Position numbers and translations under genes: made by a program
Assembly (NCBI GenBank): GCA_963556195.1
Contig: OY744525.1
Coordinates: 56,113,946-56,177,945, forward strand
From: Sepiola atlantica
Taxonomy: Eukaryota; Mollusca; Cephalopoda; Sepiida; Sepiolidae
Length of the DNA stretch: 64,000 nucleotides
Direction: 5' to 3'
Notes under the pieces: model-generated
What the model was told of the DNA's origin: nothing
What the model saw: only the letters and a program-made list of their open reading frames with translations
Databases searched by the model: none
In this document: piece after piece, positions 45,278-57,262 of the stretch
How positions within the stretch are numbered: position 1 is the first letter of the stretch
Layout: every line of letters begins with the position of its first letter

Positions 45278-47123
45278 CAGGGCTTTACGGAGCCCTCCAA
45301 AAAGGAGCGCGCTCCAGGAGCACGCTCCTTTTTGCTGGAGCGTAGGAGAGGAGGGCTCATTTTATATTCAGCTGGAGTTGAGCTGGAGCAACTTCATTTG
45401 GGACTAAAGAGTGGTGGTTTTATCGCTCCGCGCTCCTTGCTCCAAAATTATTTGATTTTTTTTTAAACATTAGTTTTTTATTCAGCAATATAAAGGAAAA
45501 GTAAAAAAAGTCTCAAAGTTTACTCTGAATTATTTTTTAAAATTATATCTCTGGTAGAGAGAGGGAGGGGGCTCAGGCGGAAGACGATTTAATTGTAATG
45601 GTTTTAACAATCTTTTTTTATTGTTTTATTCGTTACACCCCCCCCCCCAACCCCGTCGACTTGCTATCAAGCGATGAGACAGATCAAAGGCGTCATTAAA
45701 GTTTTTATTGCAGTCATTGACTTGAGCGTTCTATTTCTTTGGAAATATTAAAGAAAGTTGAAATACATTTGAGTTAGGGGTACGAACGATTTTGATACCA
45801 TCTGAGTGCAGGTCGGGAGGGGGGGCGAGAGAGAATTCAAAATGTTTACTAGCTGACCTGAGATAATTCCTAAGGCCCTTTTAAAAAGTGCACTGCTACC
45901 TTTCTGTTGAATAAAAACTCCGAAAATTAGCACTCTAGATAGAAGAGGTAAGTTGCCCAATCAAGGTTTCAGAGTACAGTCTACCCTACTATTTAATTAA
46001 TATAACTTTGGGGAGGATATATGTGGATTCATACCGTTCCTAAGTGTATTAGTGAAAGTTATGTTGTTTTTCTTCTCTTAGACTAGATAGTCTGCTTGAC
46101 TGGATAGAAGTATGTATGTATAATACACAATTTAGGAAAACTCGTCAAAAGAAAAATCGGCAACGGAAAATTCGTCAATGGAAAATTCGGCAACGGAAAA
46201 CTCGGCAATTTTGACCAAGTAGGAAAATTCGGCAATTATCGAATAAATATCGATTGAAAATAGATTTTAGAACCGTTTTTTACAGGAGATATACTTGTAA
46301 ATACGGGGCTACCCCCTCCCCAGTGAAGAATATTTTTTATATTATTTTTTTGGTACTTGTGCAGTTTACGAACCGGGCTATTTTTTAGATAAGATTTTCA
46401 AGTTAAATTCAATTTTTACGATATCTTCTGTTTATTAAATTGTTACGCGAAAGTACAGAATAATTAACAAAGCACCACCCCCCATTCTCCCCATGTAAAA
46501 AATCGTTGTCTAAATAATGTTATTATTTCAAGCCGGTTCGTAATCAAGTTACGAGATTAAATCCATCATAATTCATTTAGATTTCTTCATAAACAAGTCA
46601 GCCATTTTAATTGACAAAACATCAATTACTTCGTGTGTGTGCAAAACTTGAAAGGAATTTATAAACTATCGAGTAGAAAGTCATTTAAACTGGCTTTAAA
46701 TTCTTAAAAAATGTCCATGTATTTAAAAAAGCAAAATTGTTTTCTTGTTCTCAGGAAACGAAAATTTATGCATAATCCTATACTTCGTCCGACATGTTCT
46801 CCTATAACTCTCAAAATATTAGCGAGATTTTGTCGAATATTATCTTACGGTCTTACACTTAAAGTGACATCTCAACCCATATTGACGAGATCCTTTGACG
46901 CCCACCCCTATCCTTCGACCACTCATTGGCAGAATAGAACGTTTATGAAAGAAGGTACATTTTATTATGGAGCGCTGAAAAAGAGCCGCTCCTTTTTTAT
47001 AGGAGTTGGAGCAGGAGCGGCTCCTTTTTGAGAATGGGGAGCGTGAGAGGAGCCAGCTCCAATTTTGGGCGTTGGAGCAGGAGCGGGAGCAGCTCCAAAA
47101 GTAGTGGAGCGCGTAAAGCCCTG
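45278..47123. mobile_element. Non-autonomous hAT-like element, 1846 bp
   Basis: Both ends read cagggctttac inward. They are flanked by aatatact (45270-45277) and aatattct (47124-47131), an 8-bp target duplication with one mismatch, as expected for hAT. Both subterminal regions are packed with ggagc/gctcc motifs (about 45290-45440 and 46970-47110), probable transposase-binding arrays. The interior has no transposase and includes a run of ggcaacggaaaa-type tandem units at about 46145-46225. Confidence 0.85.
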
Positions 47124-47845
47124 AATATTCTACAACATGCAGAAATTGTGCACTTTTCACCAAATACAAAAATACATACTAAACAGATACATGCATGTAC
47201 ATATATATGCACATATATCCATTCTGAAAAAAAACTCCACCAGAAGCAAACAACTGTGTCAGGATGAATCAATACATAAACCATCCACTACATGAATGAT
47301 TTATTATATAAACGTTTAAACAATCATGTATGCATAAACACAAAAAAGAAAACACATCATATCGTCTATCAAACACTTATATTAATTATCAACCTGCAGA
47401 TTTAAATCATGTAGTGCTACAACTCTCAAACACTTCTCAAATGACGTTTTTAAATAGTTGATCTCAATTTCATCTTTATTCTTATTCGCTCAGACCTTCT
47501 GATTGTCACAAGTATACACCCTCCAGAAAAAAATTATGCTTTCCCAGAGTTTACAATGATATTCATATAAAATAACGTCTCAATCTGTGATGTTAAAAAA
47601 AAGAAAACATCTTAATTTGAAAAGTTGTAAAAAAGAAAAAAACGTATCAATCGAGATACAAAAAAAGAAATGAAAAAGTAAGTAAAGGTCTAATTATGGA
47701 AATCAGAGTGAAGGATTTCTTTTCAAATTCATTTTAGAATGCAGGGGGGCGTCTGACTTGTTATTTGCTTCCTTCCTCTCCCTAAATACTTGAAATGGTT
47801 TCGTCAGGTTTTGTTTTTTTACTTGCTAACTTTTGTGTAACAAGG

Positions 47846-47848
<3 letters not shown>

Positions 47849-47887
<39 letters not shown>
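47849..47887. repeat. (TA)n microsatellite
   Basis: Perfect TA tract of about 38 bp. Confidence 0.95.
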
Positions 47888-47893
<6 letters not shown>

Positions 47894-48049
47894 ATACACA
47901 TTGTTTTTTATTAGTGAAGAATAGTATAATGTTTGCTAAAATGATCACCAATGATATGTCAATGAATTTGTTTATCATGCAATTTGTAATCAATCACAGG
48001 TTTACTTTCTATTAAATATTTATTAATAATAATTGTTGTCTAATGATCG

Positions 48050-48545
48050 TCTCTGTGGTAAAAACAACACAAGGCAAGTTGTTGGTATAACTCAGTTGTG
48101 CTCGGGGTATGTGTGTGATACCGTTGTTGTGACTAAGGACCCCTAAAATGCTGTCTGTTGAGCATTGTCTGGTTGTGTCGGCCACAGTCATGATCTTCTT
48201 TGTCCGACACTAAGTTGTTTACTCTCAGACTCTCTCAGCAAACCGGACTCTGACTGAGCCCTCACCTGCTCTGTCAACTCAATATATTTACTTTCGACCG
48301 AAAATCCTGGATGTCTGGTCTTTCTCTCAGTCACTCTCAGCTGGTCACCAAAACTGGTTACATCCGTTTTTCTTCTCAACTTATCACTATCCGGCCACCC
48401 AGAAACAAACAATCAACTGTTAAAGTGCAATGACGTCTGAGAAGTTCAAGAGATTCACTGACCTCCCTATCGCCTGTCCATCTATTTCCCTTCCTCATCA
48501 TTTTATGGTGGTCCTGGCTGGAGGGGGACAGTCCATAGTATCACA
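48050..48545. other. GC-balanced segment, unclassified
   Basis: Base composition differs from the AT-rich flanks. The minus frame 48412-48188 reads like protein (SDKLRRKTDVTSFGDQLRV, then ESKYIELTEQVRAQSESG) but I do not recognise it. It may be a fragment of a retroelement or an exon; the boundaries are unclear. Confidence 0.3.
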
Positions 48546-48713
48546 ATAATACACTAAAGCAATTTCATGTTCATATGTATATTATCATCATCCATCCCTT
48601 TATGAAAAAGATGGGATTGCCCGATTGCCGATGAAGAAATGCAAAAAAAAAGTAATTTCTGAAATTTCATCTGATGTCATTCTTGAGTAGAACGTGAAAC
48701 TCAAACTAAAATA

Positions 48714-48762
48714 CATTTTCTTGGCCTTCGGTCTAGGATCAAAGTGTATTATCTGTTCTGTC
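48714..48762 (+). repeat. U2 snRNA 5' fragment
   Basis: ttggccttcggtctaggatc at 48721 followed by aaagtgtattatctgttctg aligns with about the first 45 bases of U2 snRNA, extending further 5' than the U2-headed repeats. Sequence beyond 48762 does not match U2 or the repeat body, so it may be a truncated U2 retropseudogene. Confidence 0.65.
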
Positions 48763-51700
48763 CAAAGATAGTACAATAATATCGTGAGGTTTGCATTCAG
48801 GACAGGAAATGGAAATATGTCACAAGGATTTTTGAAGTAGATAATAATAATCAGATATATTCGTAAATTACACTTACAAGAGTAGTTAAATAAGTTTCAG
48901 TTTAAACAAATTATATTCTGGGATCTGCTATCACACCAGACGATAAACACATTTCAATTCTATGAATAGAATTGAAATAAGTTTTAGTATAGCTGCAATA
49001 TACAACAGATTAAAGATACAACTGTGGAATTTACATGGGCTCCCCTAGTCTTTATTAATATGCTCATTTTGACATCTGGACTTGCACCAGATTGATCCAA
49101 AATAGAATTTCTCCAACATTTAAACTTGTATCTATCAGAAACCATGGCATCTACAACTTCTTTGCCATGAAAAGTCGAAAACAAACTGAAGTACATAAAT
49201 GAACAGGTATAGACTGAAGTTGATTTGTAGCAAATGTGATTGGATTACAGAAAGGATTGTCAATTTTATTAACGATTGCATAGGTGGCATTTTGGGGGGA
49301 CTACCTATACGTATTCAGTTTTTTAATATGTTACATACATATTTATTATAGACCTGAACACTGCCAGTATAACTGTTTTTTTTTAACTTACATGAACAAA
49401 ATGAACATCACTTCCTAAAATGTAAACATGCAATCGTTTTAATAATCAAAACAGATCATATGCCATAAATCTAGTAGGATTTGAACTTTGTATATCTGAT
49501 TTCTTATACCACGACTCATGATACCACATTACTGTCAAAAGACAAATGGTATTTCAAATTGTCTCAATTTTGCAGAAACTTTTTACACCAAATTAGCAAA
49601 AAAAAATTTTGTAGACGTTGCTGCTCTAAAATGTTTTTAATTCTTAAGATTATTATTGATAACATTTCCAGATTATCACTTTTATGTTCAATTTTTAGCG
49701 GATTTATTTTGTAAGTTTAATGTTAAACAATCTCCATGAAGTTGATATTTCCCCAAGAACATGTTCCGTCTTCTAAAAGTTCTTATTTAAAAAACTTCTA
49801 ATTAATATGTCGATTAAATATTAAATTCTTAGTTTATAAGAAAGAATTGTGAAAAACTCCATTCAATTTTTAGAGAGATTTTCAATTTACTATGTAAAAT
49901 GGTTCCCTTTCTCAAAATTGCGAAAAGGTATTTTATAACAGGGTTATATTGGCTTAACACTGGTCCTAAAATAAAATCAGATGACCATTTTATGTTAAAC
50001 TTCTAGCAGTGAGTAACTGTATTTGCCTTGCGATTAAATTATTTTCTTTGGTAGAAGAATTATATTAGAGGTTAATTGTCTGATGTGTGAGCCAAGCGAA
50101 ACCTTCGACAAAGCAATACAGGTTACTTACTTAGATCAAAGTCAAATCAAGAGCCACAGTTTGATTCACCGTCCAGATGGCACAGGAAGATTCACTCAAA
50201 ATAACTTTCAACTATTCTTGTGTCTTCATCATTCAACTGGCAAGCCAGCCATCAGATTAATCCTTACCATCGAGTAGCTTTTGGCCTTCATAAGTGGTGA
50301 TACAAATTAGTAATAAAAAATAACTGATTTCACTGAAGTACCACAAAGAAAAAGAATTACATTTATAAGGGACTAGCAGGGCTACCCAGTATTTCCCAGG
50401 ACAAAAGTGTAACATATTTCTATTAAAACTTCTATCTCTCTCTCTCTCTCTCTCTCTCTTTCCCCGCCCTCTCCCCACCCCCTCCATCTCCCCACCCCCT
50501 CTTTCTTCTGTGCCCAACCTATTCCTCTCTCTGGACATACACACACACAGACAATTCCGAGAATAAGTCAGCATAATGGAATTAATTCTGCGAAAAAATA
50601 AATCAGAATTACCTCCCTTTAGTTAGTGGCTGGAAAACAACCCCCCCTAACGGAATCTGCGCCAGGCTGAATAATTATTTTTAAATTTTAGATATGATTC
50701 ATCCGGGGCAACGCTGATAAAGAAAATACCAACTTTGTGTGTATTTGTTTTAGAGTTTTAGCCGAACATACATACACACAGACAACAGCCCTATGTATAA
50801 TACCAGTGGTTATACATCATTATTCATGCCTTCTAATTCAAGTAGTTTACTAACACTATAGTGACCCTAATCCACTTCTTAAACTTCCATAAAAATTGAA
50901 CTCTATGTTTAAAGTTTACAACCTGGGAACAGACTAAATGATTTGCCTTGTGGAGAGACAGGTGACAGCACAGAAATTTAATTAGCAACCCAAAGTGTAT
51001 GCTCTAAGGAGTAACCCACTTATAGTTGCAAGTGCAAGCAATTTCAATGAGTAATAACTAAGTATCTGCAAGGCTTAAAAATTGGATGAAATGTCTATGA
51101 ATTTGAAATTGAAAGCAGTATACAGGTGAAAACGCTTTTAAAATGGAGTAGGTGCAGCACCAGTAATCACTACACAATATCCAGCCCCCCAAAAAGTGAT
51201 CCACCAATCTTAGACAACAGTCCAGAATGTTATTTAGTAACATCTCATTTAATTGTATATCATGTTGCTTTCGGACTGAGGCCTTGTTTTCGATCAAAGC
51301 AAGGCTGGGTTATTGATAAAGGTATTATGATGTTGAAAAAATAGAAACAAGTGCCAGCACATCACTGATAACTCACTTTGAGGCAGTTTAAGAATGTATC
51401 TTTTCAATCAATGAACAAGTTTGTTATGTTCTTATCAGAAAATCAATGCTAACTCCATTATTTGTTTTAATTCAACAAGGCTAGTATTCGGACGATTAAT
51501 CAGAATCGGAAAAATCGAAACTTTTTGGGGTATCGGAATCGGAAAAAATTATAGCCAAATTTCCAATTCCAAAAACGATTCTTAATCATTTTTGTTGTTT
51601 AAAACTTAATTTTCCATTGCTAGTACTAATGATAAATTGATATATTTATTGTTTTTAAACTACCAGTAAAACTAAAGTCTATAAATCACAATAACGAATT

Positions 51701-52197
51701 ATGGTAAAAATGGCACCAGAAATGTCACAGTAAAAATGGCACAGGTAAAATGGCACGAATAGATAATTAGAAAAAATTGGCACATCAAAAAATTCTTAGT
51801 ATGAAAAAACAGATGAAAATCTCACAATGAGTTTATCAAATCACTATTTTCCATCAATTACGAGGAAAATTAAAGACAAAAAAGCTAGAAAGATCTAATT
51901 ATGTAATGTATCCCCACCCCACCCCACCCACCCACCCCTGTGTACTTATACCTTTGCAAAAATATATGCACACATTGCACGGGATTTTACTGTAATCCGA
52001 AAATTAAAACGAACAACTCCATAACTAAATATTTAGAAATTTTTAAAAAATAGGTGTTCTGGAACTGACTGGTAGTTTCAACGTTAAGCCTGATGAGACT
52101 AGCTTTAGGTCACGGCATTTGTATAGGAATGTAAGATGGTTGCTTCGATTTGTTTCCACTTTCATATTATTTCGGGTCCGTACCGATTTGATATTAT
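48763..52197. other. Gene-free stretch with minor repeats
   Basis: No convincing gene. It contains (TC)n at about 50432-50461, a C-rich tract near 50462-50505, and short repeated phrases such as tcggaatcggaaaaa (51480-51550) and aaaatggcac (51710-51760). The minus ORF at 48984-49196 reads somewhat like protein but has no recognisable domain. Confidence 0.35.
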
Positions 52198-52233
52198 GTT
52201 TCGGAATTTTTTAGATGAGGATTGATAATTTGT
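52198..52233 (-). repeat. 3' end of the tRNA-headed SINE
   Basis: The 36 bp from tgtttcggaattttttagat to gataatttg match the 3' ends at 10437 and 22123. The Penelope-like RT fragment begins immediately after it. Confidence 0.6.
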
Positions 52234-52790
52234 CTATACAGTTCACGATGGAAAAAGAACATAACAACAAATTATCCTTCCTAGATGTGCTGATAACTCG
52301 CACTGACCAGGGGGTTAGGTCATCTGTGTATCGAAAGCCAACTTTCACTGGACAATATCTAAATTTCAACTCCCACCATCCATATAATGTAGAGAAAGGA
52401 ATTGTTCGGTACCTACAACATCGAGCAAAGACAATATGTAGTAACAACGATACATATCAAGAGAAAATGGATAGTTTAAGAGAAACCCTCCACCAAAACA
52501 ACTATCCAGAGAGCATGACATCAGCTCCAACCAATCTAGACGCAACACCAAAGGACACCACATGAGAACTCACCACAGTTTGTATACCATATATTAGGGG
52601 CTAGTCAGAAAAAATTCTAAGAATATGTAATCCATATAACATGAAGATAGTATTCAGGAGCGACTCAACTCTCCAAAAGCATCTTCCGACAAAAAACTTG
52701 CAAAAACTGGGGCAAGATCGATATAAGTACCAATATCTGTTTGATGTACGTTCATGTCACGGACTGAATAAATCCTATACCAAAAATCAC
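52230..52790 (+). pseudogene. Penelope-like element RT C-terminal fragment
   Basis: The open frame 52215-52565 gives IQFTMEKEHNNKLSFLDVLI, then VYRKPTFTGQYLNFNSHHP and HRAKTICSNNDTY, the conserved C-terminal part of Penelope-like reverse transcriptases. After a stop the frame continues SEKILRICNPYNMKIVFRSD and SFCHGLN-like text, approaching the linker to the GIY-YIG endonuclease, which is not visible. It is truncated at both ends. Confidence 0.75.
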
Positions 52791-53510
52791 ATAAATTAAT
52801 CAAGTAGTTTTTATTTCATAAAAGGAAATTACATTTTCATGAATAACGTAGAAATACGGCCTCTATTAAGGTTTATTATGAATTTCGGTTATCTCCCTTG
52901 AATATTCCCATGAATAAGTCGTAATGGAGGACGTTTTTCCACGCTATTCGTTCGTTAATCGGTAAAATGTAATTTTCTTTAATGAAATAAAAACTACTTG
53001 ATTAATTTACGTCATTTTTGGTATAGGATATATTCAACCCATGACAGGTACGAACACCAAACAGATATTCCTCTTTTTTTTTCGAATGTCTCCCTTAATC
53101 TGGATAAGCACCCATTTTTATTGTTTTTTTGTAAATAAAAATATTTTTTTTTGTTTTTGTAATTAAAAATCAATTGTTAAAAGAAAAAAAATTTAAAAAT
53201 AAGTTCAGATAAAAAAATTAGTAAGAAGAGTTATCTCCGTTGTCACTTTAAATTAAAAAAAAAAGGCTACTAACTTCAAAGAAACTTAACTGAGACGAGT
53301 AACGTTTCAACTATTTTAACAACCACTGTACACGCACCATTTCTTTTTTTATTATTTTTTCATTTCATTTAACTTAGATCTTAGAAATCAAAGGGCCCCT
53401 TCCTGGGGTTAACACTTGATCTCTATATGAGATACATAGATATCCGAGTGGTCAAATATAGTTCTTAACTATCAAACGTTCAGTTAGTAAAGAAATGAAG
53501 AACAGTAATT

Positions 53511-53722
53511 TCCTAGGAGCAAAGTGTAGTATCTGTTCTGATGCCTAACTTAGTCTATTCTCTCATCGGTCAGTGAAAGAAAAATCCTTTTAGACTGAGG
53601 CAATTTTTATTTTTGTTCCAATCTAGAGTGCTCCTTTTTAAGAAGCTGGATTTTTCCCACATTAAAAATCGACTGTGTGTCTAACTCTGCCCTCGTGGGG
53701 AGGCAAGTTAAGAGGAACTATG
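53511..53722 (+). repeat. U2 snRNA-headed SINE-like repeat, copy 3
   Basis: Begins ctaggagcaaagtgtagtat, matching U2 snRNA over about 27 of 30 bases, and continues with the shared body to tgtctaactctgccctcgtg and gcaagttaagaggaacta. It is the best match to U2 of the three full-length copies. No clear target duplication. Confidence 0.75.
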
Positions 53723-53726
53723 CTAT

Positions 53727-54033
53727 AGTATATCTTTCTTGTGATCTCTTGGTCTTACTGGATTCCAGGATAAGAATTCATCTAGTCTGGTGAAGTATCC
53801 AGCTTAGTTATGTTACTTAAGGTAACATCACTTGGAGAAGGTGCACCATTCCTCGTATGAGCCAGTGTGTAGCCATACAAAGGTGATCTTATTTGGGCTT
53901 CGACTACTATGTTATTTTGAATATTTGGTCAGGGTTTACTTGTAGGGTGAAGTATCTTCATGTCAGGTTATCCTGACAAACCCTTGTACAAAGAGACCAA
54001 AGACACTCGAGGATGGTGTCTAGTAGGTAATTC
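53727..54033. repeat. ~310-bp direct repeat, copy A
   Basis: Shares about 85% identity by eye with 54358-54671: agtatatctttcttgtg at the start, gagccagtgtg in the middle and agacactcgaggat at the end. A MITE (54034-54314) is inserted at its end. Not coding. Confidence 0.8.
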
Positions 54034-54314
54034 GGTGCTTCTTTAGAAATGTGGCTGAGACGAGATATGAAAGGGGGAGATAATTAAAACGACGAAATAT
54101 GAAAGGGGCAGATAAAATTAAATAGATTTATTGAAATAAACCAAACATCAAATAAATAAACCGGTTTAAATTGAAATATTAGGGTCATGGTTAGATTTGA
54201 TCGGCTCGCCCACCCTAAAAAAAAAGTTTGACTTATTTGCCCCTTTCATATTTCGTTGTTTTAATTATCCCCCCCTTTCATATCTCGTCTCGGCCACGTT
54301 TCTAAAGAAGCACC
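54034..54314. mobile_element. 281-bp MITE with ~80-bp TIRs and 8-bp TSD
   Basis: The ends read ggtgcttctttagaaa inward and are flanked by a perfect ggtaattc duplication (54026-54033 and 54315-54322). The TIRs extend about 80 bp with few mismatches. The corresponding point in copy B (near 54664-54676) lacks the element, giving an approximate empty site. Termini with GG and an 8-bp duplication resemble the element at 2060-2658, though the sequences differ. Confidence 0.92.
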
Positions 54315-54357
54315 GGTAATTCAAACTCTAGAAGCTAATTCAAACTCCAAACACTTA

Positions 54358-54671
54358 ATTATGTTATAGTATATCTTTCTTGTGGTCTTATGATCTTTCC
54401 GGATTCCAGGACAAGGATTCATCTAGTCTGGTAGAGTATCCAGCTTAGTGTTGTTATTAGAGACAACATCACTTGGAGAAGGGGCACCATTTCTCGTATA
54501 AGCCAGTGTGGGGTGGCCATATAGAGGGGCTCTTATTTGGGCTTTGAATACTATGTTATTTTGAATATTTATTCAGGGTTAACTTATAGGGGGAGTATCC
54601 TCATACCAAATTGTCCTGACAAACCCGTGTACAGAGAGACCTTAGACACTCGAGGATAGTGTGTAGTAGGA
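54358..54671. repeat. ~310-bp direct repeat, copy B
   Basis: Second copy of 53727-54033, without the MITE, ending gtgtgtagtaggaattc. Spacing and orientation indicate a tandem duplication that predates the MITE insertion. Confidence 0.8.
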
Positions 54672-55034
54672 ATTCAAATTTGCTCCTGTTTTTCAATCGT
54701 TGGCACGCATGTGTATATTAAAAACAAAAACGGATAAGTAAAAAAAGTGACAACTAAAGCAAAAAATACTGAATTTTATTTTACGGCTAACGTATTTAAA
54801 GAGTCTACACTATTTAATTGTGGTTCTACTGCGATGAAGAATTAAATACTGTAAAAGGAAAATGTCTAAAACCTTTATTTACCTAAGTTCTAACGCTAAG
54901 TCCGGGTGGCAAAAAAACTGAAAATATTTTTTTTTTTTTTTTAGTTTAGACTTTTTGGTGTTATTGTAGATGAACACCCTAAGCTAAAATCCCCCATGTC
55001 TCCACACGCGAATGATATTCTATGCATTTCAGGC

Positions 55035-55760
55035 AACGGCCCTCACCTTTGATAAGCTTCTGGGATTGACCTTCACTGCAGACTTGAAATGGAAGACTTA
55101 CATCAAATCCGTTGCATAGGTCGCTGGTAAAAAAGGTTAAATAATTTTACTGCTTCAAAAAGTATCTCATTCCTGATGCAATCCTCTATCTGTATAAGAG
55201 TCAAGTACGTCCTAAGATGGAGTACTCTTTTCACATCTGGGAAAGTGCCTTGACAGACTACAAAACCGACTTTGAAATCTAGTGGCCGATGTCTTCTTCT
55301 CCATCCTACAGCCTCTTTCTCACAGAAGAGACGTTGCTAGTCTTTCTCTACTCTATCGTTATTTTCATGGCAAGTACTCGACTGAGCTTCAATCTATGCC
55401 CCCCCCCCCCCCGTAAAACATTCACAAAAAAAACTCGTCTAGCTACAACAACTGTCAATAAATCCCCTTTCTCCCTCTGTGTATCTAGCACTAAGCGGAA
55501 AGTTTATTTCCTAGAACTGCCCGCCTGTGGAAGACAATACCATGGGGCTGCTTCCCGGCTAACAATAGCATTACCGTTTTCAAGTCTAATGTAAACAAAT
55601 TCTTGTTGAGCCGTCTTTTTAAATAGTACATTTCTGACCAGTTACAACCATCGTTACTAATCCCCACGGTGTTTCACCGTCTACCTGCCAAACTCAATAA
55701 CCCTTAATCCTCAAGTGGCCTACGATCCTTGATAAGCGGTGACTTGTAAAAATAAAAAAA
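55035..55760 (+). pseudogene. Second Jockey-like LINE family, 3' fragment
   Basis: The frame reads KLLGLTFTADLKWKTYIKSV, then frameshifted PDAILYLYKSQVRPKMEYS, and later RKTFTKKTRLATTTVNK, SKRKVYFLELPACG. The layout matches the other Jockey-like tails but is clearly another family. A C-rich run sits at about 55399-55412 and an A-rich tail begins near 55747. Confidence 0.65.
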
Positions 55761-56201
55761 ATTAAAAAAAGAAACTGAAGAACTTTGAGAAAAAAACATT
55801 ATTTTAAAATTTATAATCGGAGATCAGTTTCACATATAAATTTAACGTAAAATCGTAACCCATTTCCGGACCATTCTCGAACTGGATAACGTTTTAGGGC
55901 ATTTTTTTTTATTTTTTTTTTGTAAAGGAAATCAATTTTGAGGGATGGGATATTCTACTTTTAAGACGATTAGACTTCTCTGCATTAAAGACCCCCCCCC
56001 CAAAAAAAAATAACCCTGCATATAATTTATCTCTATTAGCCAAAAATATAAAATCGGATAGCGTTTTAGGGCACTTACAACGGAAGTAGTAAAAAGGAAG
56101 GTGAGTTAAACTGAAACGAAACGAACACGGTTGCTTTTTTTTTGATAACACAAGAAGTGTTAAAAATAAAAGTTGTTAATATTTGTTTTTATTGGGATAA
56201 C

Positions 56202-56391
56202 ACAAGTTTAAGCACTTCTACATTTTAACCGTCACTTGGACTTAATAATTGAAGAGTTCCATTCATTCCACCGAGTCAACATATGAAAAACAAACAATGT
56301 TGACGGTTGGTTGTCTGCCCCTGCCTTCAAAAGAGGAAAGCAAATTATGTCCAAGTGACAGTTGAAATACAGAAGTGCCCAAGTTTATAAA
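56202..56391. mobile_element. Small TIR element (MITE-like)
   Basis: aagtttaagcacttctacat and its inverse near 56360-56391 (cagaagtgcccaagttt) form ~40-bp imperfect TIRs, with tcacttggac also paired on the inner side. No target duplication was identified. Confidence 0.65.
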
Positions 56392-56645
56392 TTATCTATG
56401 AAAAAGCTTATTAAGGAAATATTTTTATAAATATTTTAAGTTTTTTAATAAATTATTTTTATAATTCACTACAAGACATTACTCATTGTTTACGATCCAG
56501 GTTTTTGAATCGCTCATGGAGCCATGTTTGTTTAATGGTTTGTATCGCTCAAAACGAAAAAGTATTAAAACGTATCCCCCCCCTATTACTACGTAATACT
56601 AAATTGATGTTAACTCCAAAACGTTCTTCATGTCATAATCTTCAA

Positions 56646-56667
56646 TATATATATATATATATATATA
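56646..56667. repeat. (TA)n microsatellite
   Basis: Perfect TA tract of 22 bp. Confidence 0.9.
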
Positions 56668-56998
56668 CACTAATTTTATTCGAATCTTTGAAGAAATTCT
56701 TTAAACCGTTGATCTCAACATTTGCCACTAACCCTAACTTAAGTTTTAGGTTTAGTTCTGCAAAAGTCGGTTGGGTTCGGTTCAAATTTTATAGAAGAAC
56801 CCGGCACCGGTAATCGAAAACAAAGACCGGCATAATTTGCATTCCTTGCGTTGTGATAGCCTTCTACGACTACTCTATATAAAGAAAAATATTGTTATAG
56901 GGATTTTCTTTATCGCCCCCAAAATTAGAGGGGCATCTATTCCGAAACGGACTTTAAAGCACAAGATAAGACATCAAAACGCATACTAGTCGATAATT

Positions 56999-57262
56999 AG
57001 TAAAATTGTCGTTTCCCAACCAAAATGGCAAACAATAAATCGTCTGTTGTTTTCCGACCTCACAAATGAGTAAGTAAACCCAAATAAATTGTTTTGGACT
57101 AATTTAAAATTTACCTTAAATTATTTTAAAGGAAATACAGTCGGGAAATTAGTCCAAAACAATTTATTTGAGTTTACTTCCTCATTTGTGAGGTCGGAAA
57201 AATCAGAAAACTACAAACGATTTATTGTCCGCTATTTTGGTTGGGAAACGACAATTTTACCT
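56999..57262. mobile_element. 264-bp foldback MITE
   Basis: Long inverted arms: taaaattgtcgtttcccaac on the left mirrors the right end, and cctcacaaatgag, aataaattgttttggacta recur inverted closer to the centre. A 7-bp gataatt flanks both sides (56992-56998 and 57263-57269), a probable target duplication. No transposase. Confidence 0.82.

Noticed and set aside
46711..47031. ORF inside the hAT-like element as a transposase
   Set aside because: No hAT transposase motif (such as the dimerisation-domain region), and much of it lies in the GGAGC subterminal repeats.
44587..49196. Minus-strand ORFs at 44587-44919 and 48984-49196 as gene exons
   Set aside because: Some protein-like text, and ~65 bp similarity between the two regions, but no splice structure or recognisable domain; more likely an old repeat.
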